Source: Verrucomicrobiota bacterium (GTDB lineage: Bacteria; Verrucomicrobiota; Verrucomicrobiia; Chthoniobacterales; UBA10450). Taken from it: a stretch of DNA of 27,778 nucleotides. Shown piece by piece: positions 7,055 to 15,886 of this stretch (within the stretch, counting starts at the first letter, position 1; every line of letters begins with the position of its first letter). Made by a program: the position numbers and the translations under genes. Under the pieces are notes generated by a model. That model saw only the letters and a program-made list of their open reading frames with translations. It made no database searches and was not told the origin of the DNA. Location of the stretch: positions 1-27,778 of the forward strand of contig QHNU01000111.1 in assembly GCA_003218525.1 (NCBI GenBank), in the 5' to 3' direction.

Positions 7055-7888
7055 ATGAAGGTATTAGACGTTCTTCAATCCACGACGGCATATTTCAAAA
7101 AACGCGGAATCGAAAATCCACGACTTAACGCAGAGCATCTTCTTGCCCACTCTCTAGGGCGGAGACGGCTGGACATTTATCTGGAGTTTGAGCGCGAGCT
7201 TTCAGAATCGGAACTGACGCCGCTGCGCGAACTTGTCAGACGCCGCGGACAAAACGAACCATTGCAGCATTTGCTCGGAACAGTTGAGTTCTGCGGAAAG
7301 CTTTTCCTCTGCGACAGGCGCGCGTTGGTTCCGCGGCCGGAGACAGAACAGCTAGTCGAGTTCCTCCAAGCCGAAATCCACGATCCGAAATCCAAAATTC
7401 TCGACGTCGGCACCGGAACCGGTGTCATCGCGCTCTCTCTCGCAACCAAATTCCCCCAGGCTGAAATCGTTGGGGCGGACATTTCAGAGGAAGCGCTCTC
7501 ACTCGCGCGCGACAACGCCGCTCGGCTTGGAATGACGGGCGTTCAGTTCGTCCAAAGCGATTTACTGGAAAAAATTACTGGCAACTTTGACTCGATGGTT
7601 GCAAACCTTCCTTACATTTCGAGACTCGATCGTGACGATCTGGCGCCTGAAGTTTTGCGCGATCCGGAAGTCGCGCTTTTTGCCGGCGACCGGGGCGATG
7701 AACTCATTCGTCAGCTGATCGAAGCGGCACCGGCTCATCTACGCCCCGGCGGATTGCTCGCGCTCGAGGCCGGGATTGGCCAGCACACGAGCTTGATCGA
7801 ATTATTACACCAGAAGAATTACAGCGACATTAAGGCGAAAAACGATTATTCAGGTGTGACCCGTTTTTTGTTCGCCCGGTATGGATAA
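7055..7888 (+). CDS. prmC: Peptide chain release factor N5-glutamine methyltransferase
   Basis: The 277-residue protein has the PrmC layout: an N-terminal helical substrate-recognition domain (about 1-85), then a class I SAM-dependent methyltransferase with ILDVGTGTGVIALSLA (115-130) binding SAM and NLPYIS (184-189) as the catalytic motif. The motif is NLPY rather than the usual NPPY. It methylates the glutamine of the GGQ motif in release factors. The start is uncertain between TTG 7046, GTG 7052 and ATG 7055; the ATG gives the most family-like N-terminus. Its stop overlaps the murA start by 8 nt, which indicates co-transcription and probable translational coupling. Confidence 0.95.
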   Translation: MKVLDVLQSTTAYFKKRGIENPRLNAEHLLAHSLGRRRLDIYLEFERELSESELTPLRELVRRRGQNEPLQHLLGTVEFCGKLFLCDRRALVPRPETEQLVEFLQAEIHDPKSKILDVGTGTGVIALSLATKFPQAEIVGADISEEALSLARDNAARLGMTGVQFVQSDLLEKITGNFDSMVANLPYISRLDRDDLAPEVLRDPEVALFAGDRGDELIRQLIEAAPAHLRPGGLLALEAGIGQHTSLIELLHQKNYSDIKAKNDYSGVTRFLFARYG

Positions 7889-9140
7889 GATTCTTGTGCA
7901 TGGCGGGAATGCTCTCGCCGGCTCGATCAAAATCAGCGGCTCGAAAAACTCGGCCTTGCCGATTCTAGCCGCCACCCTGTTAACGCGCGAACCCTGCACC
8001 ATTCATCGGGTGCCGGACTTGAGCGACACGCACTACATGTTGCAGATTTTAATGCACCTCGGCGCGCAGGTGGAACGGGCTAGCGGCACCGTCACCGTAA
8101 CCGCAGAGAAAGCAGATTCGGTCGCTCCTTACGACGTCGTGCGCAAAATGCGGGCATCGGTTTGCGTGCTCGGTCCGCTCTTAGGCCGGTGCAAGGAAGC
8201 GACGGTCGCCCTGCCCGGCGGCTGCGTCATTGGCGATCGACCGATCGACTTGCACCTGAAAGGATTTGAAGCTCTTGGCGCAGCGGTGCGTGTTGAGGGA
8301 GGCGACGTCAAAGTTTTCGCGCCAAAATTGAATGGCGCCGTCATCAATTTGCGCGGAAAGTTTGGTCCAACCGTCCTCGGCACCGACAACGTGATGATGG
8401 CCGCCGTTCTCGCCGAAGGCACAACCGTGATCGAAGGCGCGGCGGCGGAGCCGGAAGTTTGCGACCTTGCCGATTTCCTGAACAAAATGGGCGCCAAAAT
8501 TGAAGGGGCCGGAACACGGCGCTTAATTATCGAAGGAGTGAAGGAGTTGCACGGGGCAGAGCACGATATTATTCCCGACCGAATCGAGGCCGGCACATTT
8601 TTGGTCGCAGGCGCGATCGCTGGGAAAGCCGTAACAATCAATCGGGCGGAGCCGAAGCATCTTACCGCGATCACCAATGCATTGACCGGCTGCGGATTCA
8701 AAGTAGAGGAGAAAACCAATTCCCTTACGGTTTCACCGAACGGCGTGGCGAAGCCACTCGAGCTCGCGACCGAGCCGTATCCCGGATTTCCAACGGACAT
8801 GCAGGCGCAAATGTGTGCGCTGCTTTCCACAACCGACGGAATTAGCGTGGTGACGGAAAACGTCTTTCCGCAGCGATATATGCATGTGGCAGAGTTGAAA
8901 CGAATGGGCGCCAACATGCAGTTGGAAGGCCCGACGGCGGTGATTCAAGGGGTGCACCGTCTCACTGGCGCACAGGTAATGGCGAGCGATCTGCGCGCTT
9001 CGGCCGCGCTGGTGCTGGCAGGCTTAAAGGCCGAGGGGATCACAGAAGTGAGCCGGGTTTATCACATCGACCGCGGCTACGAGCATCTCGACGAGAAACT
9101 AAGCGAACTTGGCGCGCACATCGAGCGTGTGAAAGACTAA
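7881..9140 (+). CDS. murA: UDP-N-acetylglucosamine 1-carboxyvinyltransferase
   Basis: The 419-residue protein is a full-length MurA. It starts with the conserved SGSKNSALPILAATLL segment (residues 19-34) and carries the catalytic cysteine C115 in LPGGCVIGDRP, followed by the GTDN and FPTDMQAQ substrate-binding segments. It transfers enolpyruvate from phosphoenolpyruvate to UDP-GlcNAc, the first committed step of peptidoglycan synthesis, in the cytoplasm. Retention of Cys (not Asp) at position 115 predicts fosfomycin sensitivity of the enzyme. The ATG overlaps the end of prmC by 8 nt. The DUF4870 gene follows after 5 nt. It indicates a peptidoglycan-making bacterium. Confidence 0.98.
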   Translation: MDKILVHGGNALAGSIKISGSKNSALPILAATLLTREPCTIHRVPDLSDTHYMLQILMHLGAQVERASGTVTVTAEKADSVAPYDVVRKMRASVCVLGPLLGRCKEATVALPGGCVIGDRPIDLHLKGFEALGAAVRVEGGDVKVFAPKLNGAVINLRGKFGPTVLGTDNVMMAAVLAEGTTVIEGAAAEPEVCDLADFLNKMGAKIEGAGTRRLIIEGVKELHGAEHDIIPDRIEAGTFLVAGAIAGKAVTINRAEPKHLTAITNALTGCGFKVEEKTNSLTVSPNGVAKPLELATEPYPGFPTDMQAQMCALLSTTDGISVVTENVFPQRYMHVAELKRMGANMQLEGPTAVIQGVHRLTGAQVMASDLRASAALVLAGLKAEGITEVSRVYHIDRGYEHLDEKLSELGAHIERVKD

Positions 9141-9145
9141 ATCCC

Positions 9146-9535
9146 ATGGAAACTCCACCACTCCCCGCAAATCAAAAGCCAACGGCCACACCAGTTGCAT
9201 CAGAGGTCCGCACTTGGTGCGTCCTGTGTCACGCCAGCGCGTTGCTGGGATTATTTTTCCATTTCCTCGGTCATCTTCTGGGACCCTTGATCGTGTGGCT
9301 GGTCAAGCGTGGCGATTCGCCGGAAATCGACGCCCACGGAAAAGAATCGCTCAATTTCCAGCTCTCGATGCTCATTTATGACGCGATCGCTGCCATTCTC
9401 TGCATTGTGCTAATCGGAATTCCGATCCTGATCATTCTTTGGATCATGAACACGGTGTTCGTGATCATTGCGTCGATTCGCGCGAGCGAGGGACAGTTCT
9501 ATCGTTATCCGCTGACCATCCGCTTCCTCAACTAA
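9146..9535 (+). CDS. DUF4870 family small membrane protein
   Basis: The 129-residue protein has a polar N-terminal tail and then three hydrophobic segments (about 28-52, 72-95 and 96-110). The middle contains the DUF4870-type segment DAHGKESLNFQLS and the end has YRYPLTIRF, both typical of this family. It should lie in the inner membrane. The family has no established biochemical role. It begins 5 nt after murA and is probably the last gene of that transcript; its stop lies 3 nt from that of the convergent SDR gene. Confidence 0.85.
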   Translation: METPPLPANQKPTATPVASEVRTWCVLCHASALLGLFFHFLGHLLGPLIVWLVKRGDSPEIDAHGKESLNFQLSMLIYDAIAAILCIVLIGIPILIILWIMNTVFVIIASIRASEGQFYRYPLTIRFLN

Positions 9536-9538
9536 TCT

Positions 9539-10228
9539 TCACCACGGAATCACCTTTCGATCGCGCAGGAATTTGCCGGTGAGATTCTGTGGCGCATCCG
9601 CCGCCAGCCAGACGATGCCCGCGGCGCCCTGTTCGACCGAGCGAGTGGCCTTGGAACCACCCATATCGGTGCGAACCCATCCCGGACAAACGGAATTGAT
9701 CGCGAAATCCGGCAGCGCCGCAGCGAGCTGAACCGTGACACCATTGAGAGCCGTCTTGGAGATACTGTAAGCAGGCGCCCACCCATCAGCGCCATCGGTT
9801 AATTGCCCGCTGCCGCTTGAGACGATCACGATCCTCGGCGCCTTGGACTTCTGAAGCAGTGATTTGAATCCCCGCGCGACGAACAGCGGCCCCAAGGTAT
9901 TTGTCCGGAGGGTTGTTTCAAACAGAGCTGGCGTAATCTCCAAGGCCGACTCGTCATCCTCCAGCAAAATGCCTGCATTGTTTACAAGCACATCGAGATG
10001 GTCAACCGACTTGGCAAACTCCGCCGCGGCTGCATGGATACCTTTTTCATCCGCCACATCGATCTTCAAAAATGCGGCATCGTTGCCGATTTCTATCGCA
10101 GCTTCACGACCGGCTTTTTCATTTCGCGCGCCGACGAAGACCCGGAAATTTCTCGCAGCTAATTGGGCCGCAACTTCGTAGCCGATTCCTTTATTGGCGC
10201 CGGTGACGAGGGCAATCTTTTGTTCCAT
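9539..10228 (-). CDS. Short-chain dehydrogenase/reductase (SDR)
   Basis: The 229-residue protein is a classical SDR: cofactor motif TGANKGIG (9-16), NNAG (83-86), catalytic S138 and Y154-x3-K158 (YSISK), and the PGWVRTDMGG segment after it. The arrangement most resembles carbonyl-reductase-like SDRs that use NADPH, since R35 follows the second strand. It reduces or oxidises a carbonyl or alcohol in the cytoplasm, but the substrate is not readable. It is transcribed alone, convergent with the murA group and divergent from the GT87 gene across an 87-bp gap in which I see no clear promoter. Confidence 0.9.
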   Translation of the reverse strand: MEQKIALVTGANKGIGYEVAAQLAARNFRVFVGARNEKAGREAAIEIGNDAAFLKIDVADEKGIHAAAAEFAKSVDHLDVLVNNAGILLEDDESALEITPALFETTLRTNTLGPLFVARGFKSLLQKSKAPRIVIVSSGSGQLTDGADGWAPAYSISKTALNGVTVQLAAALPDFAINSVCPGWVRTDMGGSKATRSVEQGAAGIVWLAADAPQNLTGKFLRDRKVIPW

Positions 10229-10315
10229 ATCCTAATTGTCAGCAGTGGCGCAATTTCTGCAACGAGAGCGCCGCCAGCACTCGAAAAGTCAGGGTTCATG
10301 CGCTAAGACTGGCGG

Positions 10316-11515
10316 GTGAAGTTACTCGTGGCGGATAGCGCTCGACTGCAGCGCTTTTTCCTCAGCCGACGAATGGTTATCGCTGTCTGGGGCATCGCCA
10401 TTATCGCCGTCTGCGGACGCGTGGCATTAACCAAATCTTCCCGCCAGGATCTTTTTCCGGTTTATCAGAATGCCGGCAAGGCATGGCTGAACGGCCAGGA
10501 TCTCTATCGAAACTCCGAGTTCGATTATCGCTATTCTCCATTGTTCGCTGCCGCCATGGCGCCCATGGCGAGGCTGCCTGCGAAACTGGCGAGCATTTCG
10601 TGGCGACTATTAAGCGTTTTCTGTTTTCTTGCGGCCCTAAGCTGGACCTGCCGTGCCGGGGTTCCGGACAAGTTCGCGTCCGAAAAAAGCCCACTGATTT
10701 TTCTCCTGATTCTGCCACTCTCGCTCGGGAACTTAAACAACGGCCAGGCGAATCTGCTCGTTCTCGGGGCGTTGCTTGCTGCGGTGGCGGCAGTGATTCG
10801 TAGCTGGTGGATGTCGGCCGCGATCGTTTTGACCATCGCGGCGACGATTAAAATCTATCCGCTCGCGATTGCATTGCTGTTGGGCGTGATGTTTCCACGA
10901 CTGCTGCTTTGGCGCTTCGCCCTCTGCCTGATCGTGGCAGTGGCCTTGCCGTTCGCGCTGCAAAGAATCGATTATGTCAGCCATCAATACAACGATTGGC
11001 TGCTTTATCTTTCGCGCTCACTTTCCGAATGGTACAGCGATCTGCGTTTGCTCTTTCGAGTCTGGTTTGTCCCGCTTTCGACGACGACTTACGTAGTGAT
11101 TCAACTGGCCGCCGGCGCAGCGATAGGTGTAGTGGCTGTTGTTGGAAAGATCCGGCACTGGCCCATCCAATCCCTGATTGCCTGGATCTTTTCCCTCTCA
11201 TGCTGCTGGATGACGTTGTTCGGGCCGGCAACGGAATCGGCGACCTATGTGCTGATTGCACCGGCCACGGCCTGGATCGTGTGTGAGCTTCTGGTTCGAG
11301 GAGGCGGTGCAATCGAAACGGCATGGGTCGCGGGGATTTACGGCCTGCAAGTGCTGGCCAGAATGGCTAGCTGGTTCGGCGGGATGAAACGCTTTGGCGT
11401 TTACGCCAGTCCGCTGGCTTTATCAGCGCTTCTGCTTGCGGCCTACTTGCTGCGACCGGCCATTTTTCGGCAAATGAACGCGCGAACCCGTCCGGTCGCT
11501 GCCGGTCGTGATTAG
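10316..11515 (+). CDS. GT87 family (DUF2029) integral membrane glycosyltransferase
   Basis: The 399-residue protein has about ten hydrophobic segments and the two signatures of the GT87/DUF2029 family: a conserved acidic periplasmic loop after the first membrane helix (QDLYRNSEFDYRYSP) and NLNNGQANLLV plus ATIKIYPLA in the membrane core. GT87 enzymes use polyprenyl-phosphate sugars, typically polyprenyl-phospho-mannose, to glycosylate envelope glycolipids from the outer face of the inner membrane. The start is GTG. The last 93 nt overlap the 3' end of the nfo gene on the other strand. It stands apart from the glycosyltransferases at the right end of the window. The acceptor is unknown. Confidence 0.82.
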   Translation: MKLLVADSARLQRFFLSRRMVIAVWGIAIIAVCGRVALTKSSRQDLFPVYQNAGKAWLNGQDLYRNSEFDYRYSPLFAAAMAPMARLPAKLASISWRLLSVFCFLAALSWTCRAGVPDKFASEKSPLIFLLILPLSLGNLNNGQANLLVLGALLAAVAAVIRSWWMSAAIVLTIAATIKIYPLAIALLLGVMFPRLLLWRFALCLIVAVALPFALQRIDYVSHQYNDWLLYLSRSLSEWYSDLRLLFRVWFVPLSTTTYVVIQLAAGAAIGVVAVVGKIRHWPIQSLIAWIFSLSCCWMTLFGPATESATYVLIAPATAWIVCELLVRGGGAIETAWVAGIYGLQVLARMASWFGGMKRFGVYASPLALSALLLAAYLLRPAIFRQMNARTRPVAAGRD

Positions 11516-12394
11516 CCGGCGCAACGTCCGCATATTCGCGGTGTCTTCACGCAGCTCCTTGCCCTTCGGTGTTTCCAGCACTTTGGGAATGTTCCGGAAT
11601 CGCGGTTCGTTCATGATTAAGCGAAATGCGGCCAGCCCCATTTGGCCTCTGCCGATGTGCTCATGCCGATCGACGCGCGAGCCCGGTGCTGTCTTGGAAT
11701 CGTTCAGATGAATCGCGGCCAGCCGATCGCGCCCAATGACGCGATCGAATTCGGCGAACATCTTTCTTATCGCGACTGCGTCTGTCATATCGTAACCGGC
11801 TGCGAAAACGTGGGCGGTGTCGAGGCAAACGCAGATTCTTTCCGGCTCTCGCGCGTTTGAAATAATGAACGCGATCTGCTCAAAGGTGTGGCCCAGACAC
11901 GAACCCTGACCGGCGGTCGTTTCCAGCGCGATCTTAGTTCTCAGAGCGGGGAGACGGGCGAAAACCTCGTCGATTGAGGATACGATCTTGCCCAATCCAA
12001 GCTCTTCGCCAGCCCCGAGGTGTGCCCCGGGGTGCACAACCAAAAATGGTATCTCAAGCTGATCGGCGCGTGTCAGTTCTTCCGATAACGCGCGGATTGA
12101 GTTCGCATGAAACTTCGGATTTGTTGCGGCGAGATTGATCAGATAATTGGCGTGAGCAAAAACGGACATTAGCTCCGTGCGCTGAGTATGGTCGAGAAAG
12201 GCGCGAATCTCGCCCACGGTCAGTGGAGGTGCGAACCATTGCATGTTGTTCTTCACAAACATCTGCATCGCCGTGCATTTGATTGAACATGCACGTTCGA
12301 TCGCTGTTTGGACCCCGCCGCCGATCGACATGTGCGCACCCAGGAGAACTGGATTGCGAATTGAGGAACGACGCGGCACGGCCGGATTTTTCAT
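11423..12394 (-). CDS. nfo: Endonuclease IV (AP endonuclease)
   Basis: The 323-residue TIM-barrel protein retains all nine metal ligands of endonuclease IV: H81, H121, E158, D192, H195, H229, D242, H244 and E274, seen in FAHANY, VHPGAHLG, LETTAGQGS, CLDTAHVFAAGYD, HLNDSK, DRHEHIGRG and LETPKG. It cleaves DNA 5' to abasic sites during base excision repair using three zinc ions. The enzyme core ends near residue 295; the last 28 residues are a basic tail (TTGSDRTGSRV and onward) that is antisense to the end of the GT87 gene. It follows the AsmA-like gene after 31 nt on the same strand and is probably co-transcribed. A fpg/mutM glycosylase is encoded elsewhere in the window. Confidence 0.95.
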   Translation of the reverse strand: MKNPAVPRRSSIRNPVLLGAHMSIGGGVQTAIERACSIKCTAMQMFVKNNMQWFAPPLTVGEIRAFLDHTQRTELMSVFAHANYLINLAATNPKFHANSIRALSEELTRADQLEIPFLVVHPGAHLGAGEELGLGKIVSSIDEVFARLPALRTKIALETTAGQGSCLGHTFEQIAFIISNAREPERICVCLDTAHVFAAGYDMTDAVAIRKMFAEFDRVIGRDRLAAIHLNDSKTAPGSRVDRHEHIGRGQMGLAAFRLIMNEPRFRNIPKVLETPKGKELREDTANMRTLRRLITTGSDRTGSRVHLPKNGRSQQVGRKQKR

Positions 12395-12425
12395 TCCGCG
12401 ATCCGAAGTCCGCGTTGCCCGATCA

Positions 12426-14810
12426 TCAAAAATTCTTTGGCCGCCACGTCGGATGACTCAGACTTCCTTCAGCCTTGTACTCGAAAAATTTGTAGAACGG
12501 GGTAAGCACGAATCCGGCTCCGCTGGCGTCGATGCGCAGATCAAAATCGATCCTGTTGTCGAGCCACTGCGCCTCGCCATGCCCAACCATTCCGAACAGA
12601 CCGCCGTCGACATGGAAATCAGGTGTGCGAATAACACCATCTCTCATGGTAAAGCTTGCGCTCGCTTTGCGCGCAACGTGATATCCGATCCCGGGCAGCA
12701 TTTTGTCTAGCAGATCAGAGAGCGTGCCAATAATTGGGATGGCGAAGACGTCGCCGTTGCGAACTTCAATCTCGCCCTTGCCGTTTATCGAGCGCGCGTC
12801 ACTCCCCGAGCCAGTCCATTCGAAATGGCCATTCATGAATCCTTGGGCTGTCTTGTATTTGAAATAGAGATCGGTCAGGCGGGAAAAATCGATCCTCTCA
12901 GCCGCCACACTTGCGCGATAACGTTGGTCTTCTCGGGCGAGGGAAATGTCGGCACTCCCCCGGACCGTGCCTGAGAAAATCGCGCCGTTTAGGTCGGTGA
13001 TTTGAAGCCGATCGTCGGTAAACAGGAGTTTCGCAGCAACATGATCGAGCGGCAGCGTCTTACCCAAAAAAACATAATCCATCGGACCAGGGGAATCGAC
13101 ATTGAACTCGAGCCGGGTGTTTTTCCCGCCGCGAAATTGGTAAACACCGCCCGCCGTTACCGTCGGCGGTTGGTGAAAAATGTAGGGCGTGAGTGCTTTG
13201 GCCAGTTTCGGATCGATCCAATAGATCGCTTCGGTCGGCCGCAGCGTCGAACGGATATTCGACAGCCGCGTCTCGTGATGGGCGTAATCGTAGGTCATCG
13301 TCCCGGTCGCGACGCCCTCGTCGCGGAGGACCCGGAAATTTCCGTAGGTCACGGCACCGTTCCCAAAGTGAATGTCGGCCGTCACGCTATTAAAGCCGAT
13401 TGTGCGAAACCGTCCGCGATCAAGTTGGAGTTTGCCGTCGCCTTTCCAGGTTGCGGAGTCGCGACTTGGTCCGCGGATAGTCAACTGGACGGTCGAAGCG
13501 TGCGGCCAGTCCCATTCCTCAACGAACTGGCGCATATCGGCCGGGGCAAGGGAGCGCAGGGCGTTTGCCTCGATCGTGCTGGCCAGATCAAGCCGAAAGT
13601 CCTCCGGAGCATCCAAGAGCTGGGCGGTGAGCTCTCCGGTTTGATGTCGTATATGAATGTCTCGGACCATCGTCCGTGTTCCATCCCAGGAGAACTCCGC
13701 GTTTCCACCGAGGAAAGGGATTCCACGATAGGTAAAACGTTCGAAACTGGCGCGACCGATTGCCTGCCACTTCGGTTGCCCTTCGCCCACTTTTGCGCTG
13801 CCCGAAAGATCGACCCGTGGCGGCGCCAGAAAAATCAAGTCGGAGATTGCCCCGGCTAGCCCAAAACTGGCGAGCAGCCCACGAACATTCAATGTGCTCT
13901 GCGCTTGAAATTCCAAGTCGCCGGTCGATCGTCGCCAAACGGTGTTCCCCGAAAATCGACCGAGGTCGTCCAGCCATTCGAATTGGGTGACGCTTAGGGT
14001 TTGATCGGAGTATTCACCGACCAGGGCCAGATCGCGGATTTGATAATTGCCACGCTGGAGCCAGTCGCACCGGAGCGTGGCTTCGACACGGGCGTTCTCG
14101 AGTTGCGCGACATCACCGCTAAACTTTACTTGAAGGCGTGGCTGAGCCCGGAATTTGAATCGATTGAGCTCCGAAACGACTCGCTCCAAAATCGTCAGGC
14201 GCGCTTGCCACTCCGCTTCGGTGTCTTCTTTCGAAGGTTTGTAGTCATGACGTTTGATCATCTGACCGGTGGCGGAGATGCGAATGCCGCAGAAAACTCC
14301 ATCCGCCTGGCTAAGGTAGATTTGATCTGGAGGAAAATAGATGTGGGCATTCAACCTTTTTAGCTGGGCGCGAGGTGATTTGGGATCGACGCCGCCGGGC
14401 AGTGGCAGAGTCAGTTCGGCATTGCGGATATCGATTCCGTTTAGGAACGGCTGGTGTTGCAAGAGCGCGGCGTAATTCACATCGAGCGAAACCCGGCTGA
14501 TCCGGCCGATGATGTTTTCACGATCTTTATAATCAAAAATCCGAACATCCTGCGCGACCAAACCCCGGAAAGGATCGAGTGTGAGTCGGCGGACCGAAGC
14601 TTCCACACCATGTTTGCGCAACTCTTCCACGACCAAGCCGCGCCACTTTTGGCCGAATCCTTTTTTCGCAAGATACCAGCCGCCACCGGCCAGGGCGCCG
14701 AGCAAAAGAATGGCCAGAAAACGAATCATGGTGACGACAACTCGACCGGCCAGGGAGCGCGGGCGCTGTTGCGGAATGTGTGCGACTTCCGGAAGTTCAG
14801 CTATCGGCAT
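12426..14810 (-). CDS. AsmA-like envelope protein
   Basis: The 794-residue protein has one N-terminal membrane anchor (about 28-47) followed by a long, repetitive beta-rich periplasmic region. The C-terminal quarter carries AsmA-type segments, including GKGEIEVRNGDVFAIPIIG and a final DFHVDGGLFGMVGHGEAQWL. Proteins of the AsmA/TamB/DUF3971 group form long grooves that bridge inner and outer membranes and move phospholipids or assist outer membrane biogenesis, so this suggests a diderm envelope. The ATG at 14810 has no clear Shine-Dalgarno site; ATG at residue 28 is an alternative. It is divergent from the DUF420 gene and upstream of nfo. The precise cargo is unknown. Confidence 0.82.
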   Translation of the reverse strand: MPIAELPEVAHIPQQRPRSLAGRVVVTMIRFLAILLLGALAGGGWYLAKKGFGQKWRGLVVEELRKHGVEASVRRLTLDPFRGLVAQDVRIFDYKDRENIIGRISRVSLDVNYAALLQHQPFLNGIDIRNAELTLPLPGGVDPKSPRAQLKRLNAHIYFPPDQIYLSQADGVFCGIRISATGQMIKRHDYKPSKEDTEAEWQARLTILERVVSELNRFKFRAQPRLQVKFSGDVAQLENARVEATLRCDWLQRGNYQIRDLALVGEYSDQTLSVTQFEWLDDLGRFSGNTVWRRSTGDLEFQAQSTLNVRGLLASFGLAGAISDLIFLAPPRVDLSGSAKVGEGQPKWQAIGRASFERFTYRGIPFLGGNAEFSWDGTRTMVRDIHIRHQTGELTAQLLDAPEDFRLDLASTIEANALRSLAPADMRQFVEEWDWPHASTVQLTIRGPSRDSATWKGDGKLQLDRGRFRTIGFNSVTADIHFGNGAVTYGNFRVLRDEGVATGTMTYDYAHHETRLSNIRSTLRPTEAIYWIDPKLAKALTPYIFHQPPTVTAGGVYQFRGGKNTRLEFNVDSPGPMDYVFLGKTLPLDHVAAKLLFTDDRLQITDLNGAIFSGTVRGSADISLAREDQRYRASVAAERIDFSRLTDLYFKYKTAQGFMNGHFEWTGSGSDARSINGKGEIEVRNGDVFAIPIIGTLSDLLDKMLPGIGYHVARKASASFTMRDGVIRTPDFHVDGGLFGMVGHGEAQWLDNRIDFDLRIDASGAGFVLTPFYKFFEYKAEGSLSHPTWRPKNF

Positions 14811-14884
14811 GCAGATTCTTTCGTTCGCGGCAGCGATATTTTCAATCAGCCGGCAGACCAGGTTCGCTGATAAATCGTAAGCTC

Positions 14885-15334
14885 GTGAGCATCACCGATC
14901 TGCCCGCGGTCAACGCTTCATTAAATTTCATCAGCACCATCTTCATCAGCGCCGGCTGGTACTTTATTCGGCGCAATTTTTGGCAGCGCCACATCGCCTG
15001 CATGATTGTTGCCGTCGTTTCATCGAGCGCGTTTCTCACCTGTTATCTCATCTACCATTATTACACCGGCGAACGCTCTACCCACTTCAGCGCCGGCGGC
15101 GCAATCGCCACTATCTATTTCACAATGCTGATCAGCCACGTTCTCCTCGCATTTGTAACTCTCCCGCTCGTCGTCCTCACCCTTATTCCGGTGTTCAGCC
15201 GCCGTTGGGATCGGCATCGGCGCATCGCCAAATGGACAATGCCGATTTGGCTCTATGTCTCTGTCACCGGTGTGCTCGTTTATTTGATGCTCTATAAATG
15301 GTTTCCTCCGGCCAATCTTGCGCTGCCGCAGTGA
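14885..15334 (+). CDS. DUF420 family membrane protein
   Basis: The predicted 150-residue protein begins SITDLPAVNASLNFIS after a GTG start, which matches DUF420 proteins, and has four hydrophobic segments. Conserved histidines occur in YLIYHYYTG, HFSAGG, ISHVLLAF and RRHRRIAKW-type positions. DUF420 proteins are often found beside cytochrome oxidase genes and are thought to help haem-copper oxidase assembly or act near it, but no oxidase gene is in this window. A longer reading from 14780 would run into the start of the divergent AsmA-like gene and its extra residues are not family-like, so the GTG at 14885 is preferred. Confidence 0.82.
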   Translation: MSITDLPAVNASLNFISTIFISAGWYFIRRNFWQRHIACMIVAVVSSSAFLTCYLIYHYYTGERSTHFSAGGAIATIYFTMLISHVLLAFVTLPLVVLTLIPVFSRRWDRHRRIAKWTMPIWLYVSVTGVLVYLMLYKWFPPANLALPQ

Positions 15335-15373
15335 ATGTTGTTTGCTGAACCGCGGCAACCGCTCCCTTCAACC

Positions 15374-15790
15374 ATGGTGACGATCGCAACCTTTAACGAA
15401 CAGTCCAAGGCAAAGCATTTACGGGAGCGATTACGGCAAGTCGGTGTCAGCGCCGACATCATCGGAGAAGGTCACCTGCAGCGGGTCGCCTTCATGTCCA
15501 AGCCCCAGGCAAACGTGAAAGTAAAAGTTGAAGAAAAAGATTTTGAAAAGGCGCAGAGTTTGATGGTCGAATGGGAAAAATCCGATCCGGAAATCGGCAC
15601 GCCGCTGCGCTGCCCGCAATGCGGCTCGTCCGATATTGAATATCCGCAGCTCACGAGAAAATTCCTCACGCCGGCGCTGGCGAGCATTTTGTTCGCGCTG
15701 AAAATTTTCCCGAAGGAATTCTATTGCCACTCGTGCCATTACACCTGGCCAGCGGAGAAAGAAAAAGAAGTCGAACAATGGTGGCAGTGA
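15374..15790 (+). CDS. DUF2007 domain protein with zinc-ribbon-like tail
   Basis: The 138-residue protein starts with a DUF2007-like domain (MVTIATFNEQSKAKHLRERL through about residue 68), an alpha-beta signal-transducing-like fold. After it come two CxxC pairs, C80/C83 in RCPQCGS and C118/C121 in YCHSCHY, that would bind one zinc ion, separated by a hydrophobic stretch (about 97-112) that may touch the membrane. The ATG at 15374 is preferred to ATG 15335 because DUF2007 proteins start at this point. It lies 40 nt after the DUF420 gene on the same strand. Function is unknown. Confidence 0.8.
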   Translation: MVTIATFNEQSKAKHLRERLRQVGVSADIIGEGHLQRVAFMSKPQANVKVKVEEKDFEKAQSLMVEWEKSDPEIGTPLRCPQCGSSDIEYPQLTRKFLTPALASILFALKIFPKEFYCHSCHYTWPAEKEKEVEQWWQ

Positions 15791-15886
15791 CTTAGCCGGC
15801 GAGGTTCAAGCTGCTGTCTGTCCTCCGCGACACCTCTCGTGCCGTGGCTGACACCGCCGCGAAATTGCGCATCTTCCATCGCCCGC

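Noticed and set aside
8129..8917. 262-codon minus-strand frame inside murA
   Set aside because: murA on the other strand is full length with its catalytic cysteine; the frame is a shadow.
13002..13859. 285-codon plus-strand frame inside the AsmA-like gene
   Set aside because: Composition is Arg/Pro/Gly rich with no domain, and the opposite strand is a clear AsmA-like coding sequence.
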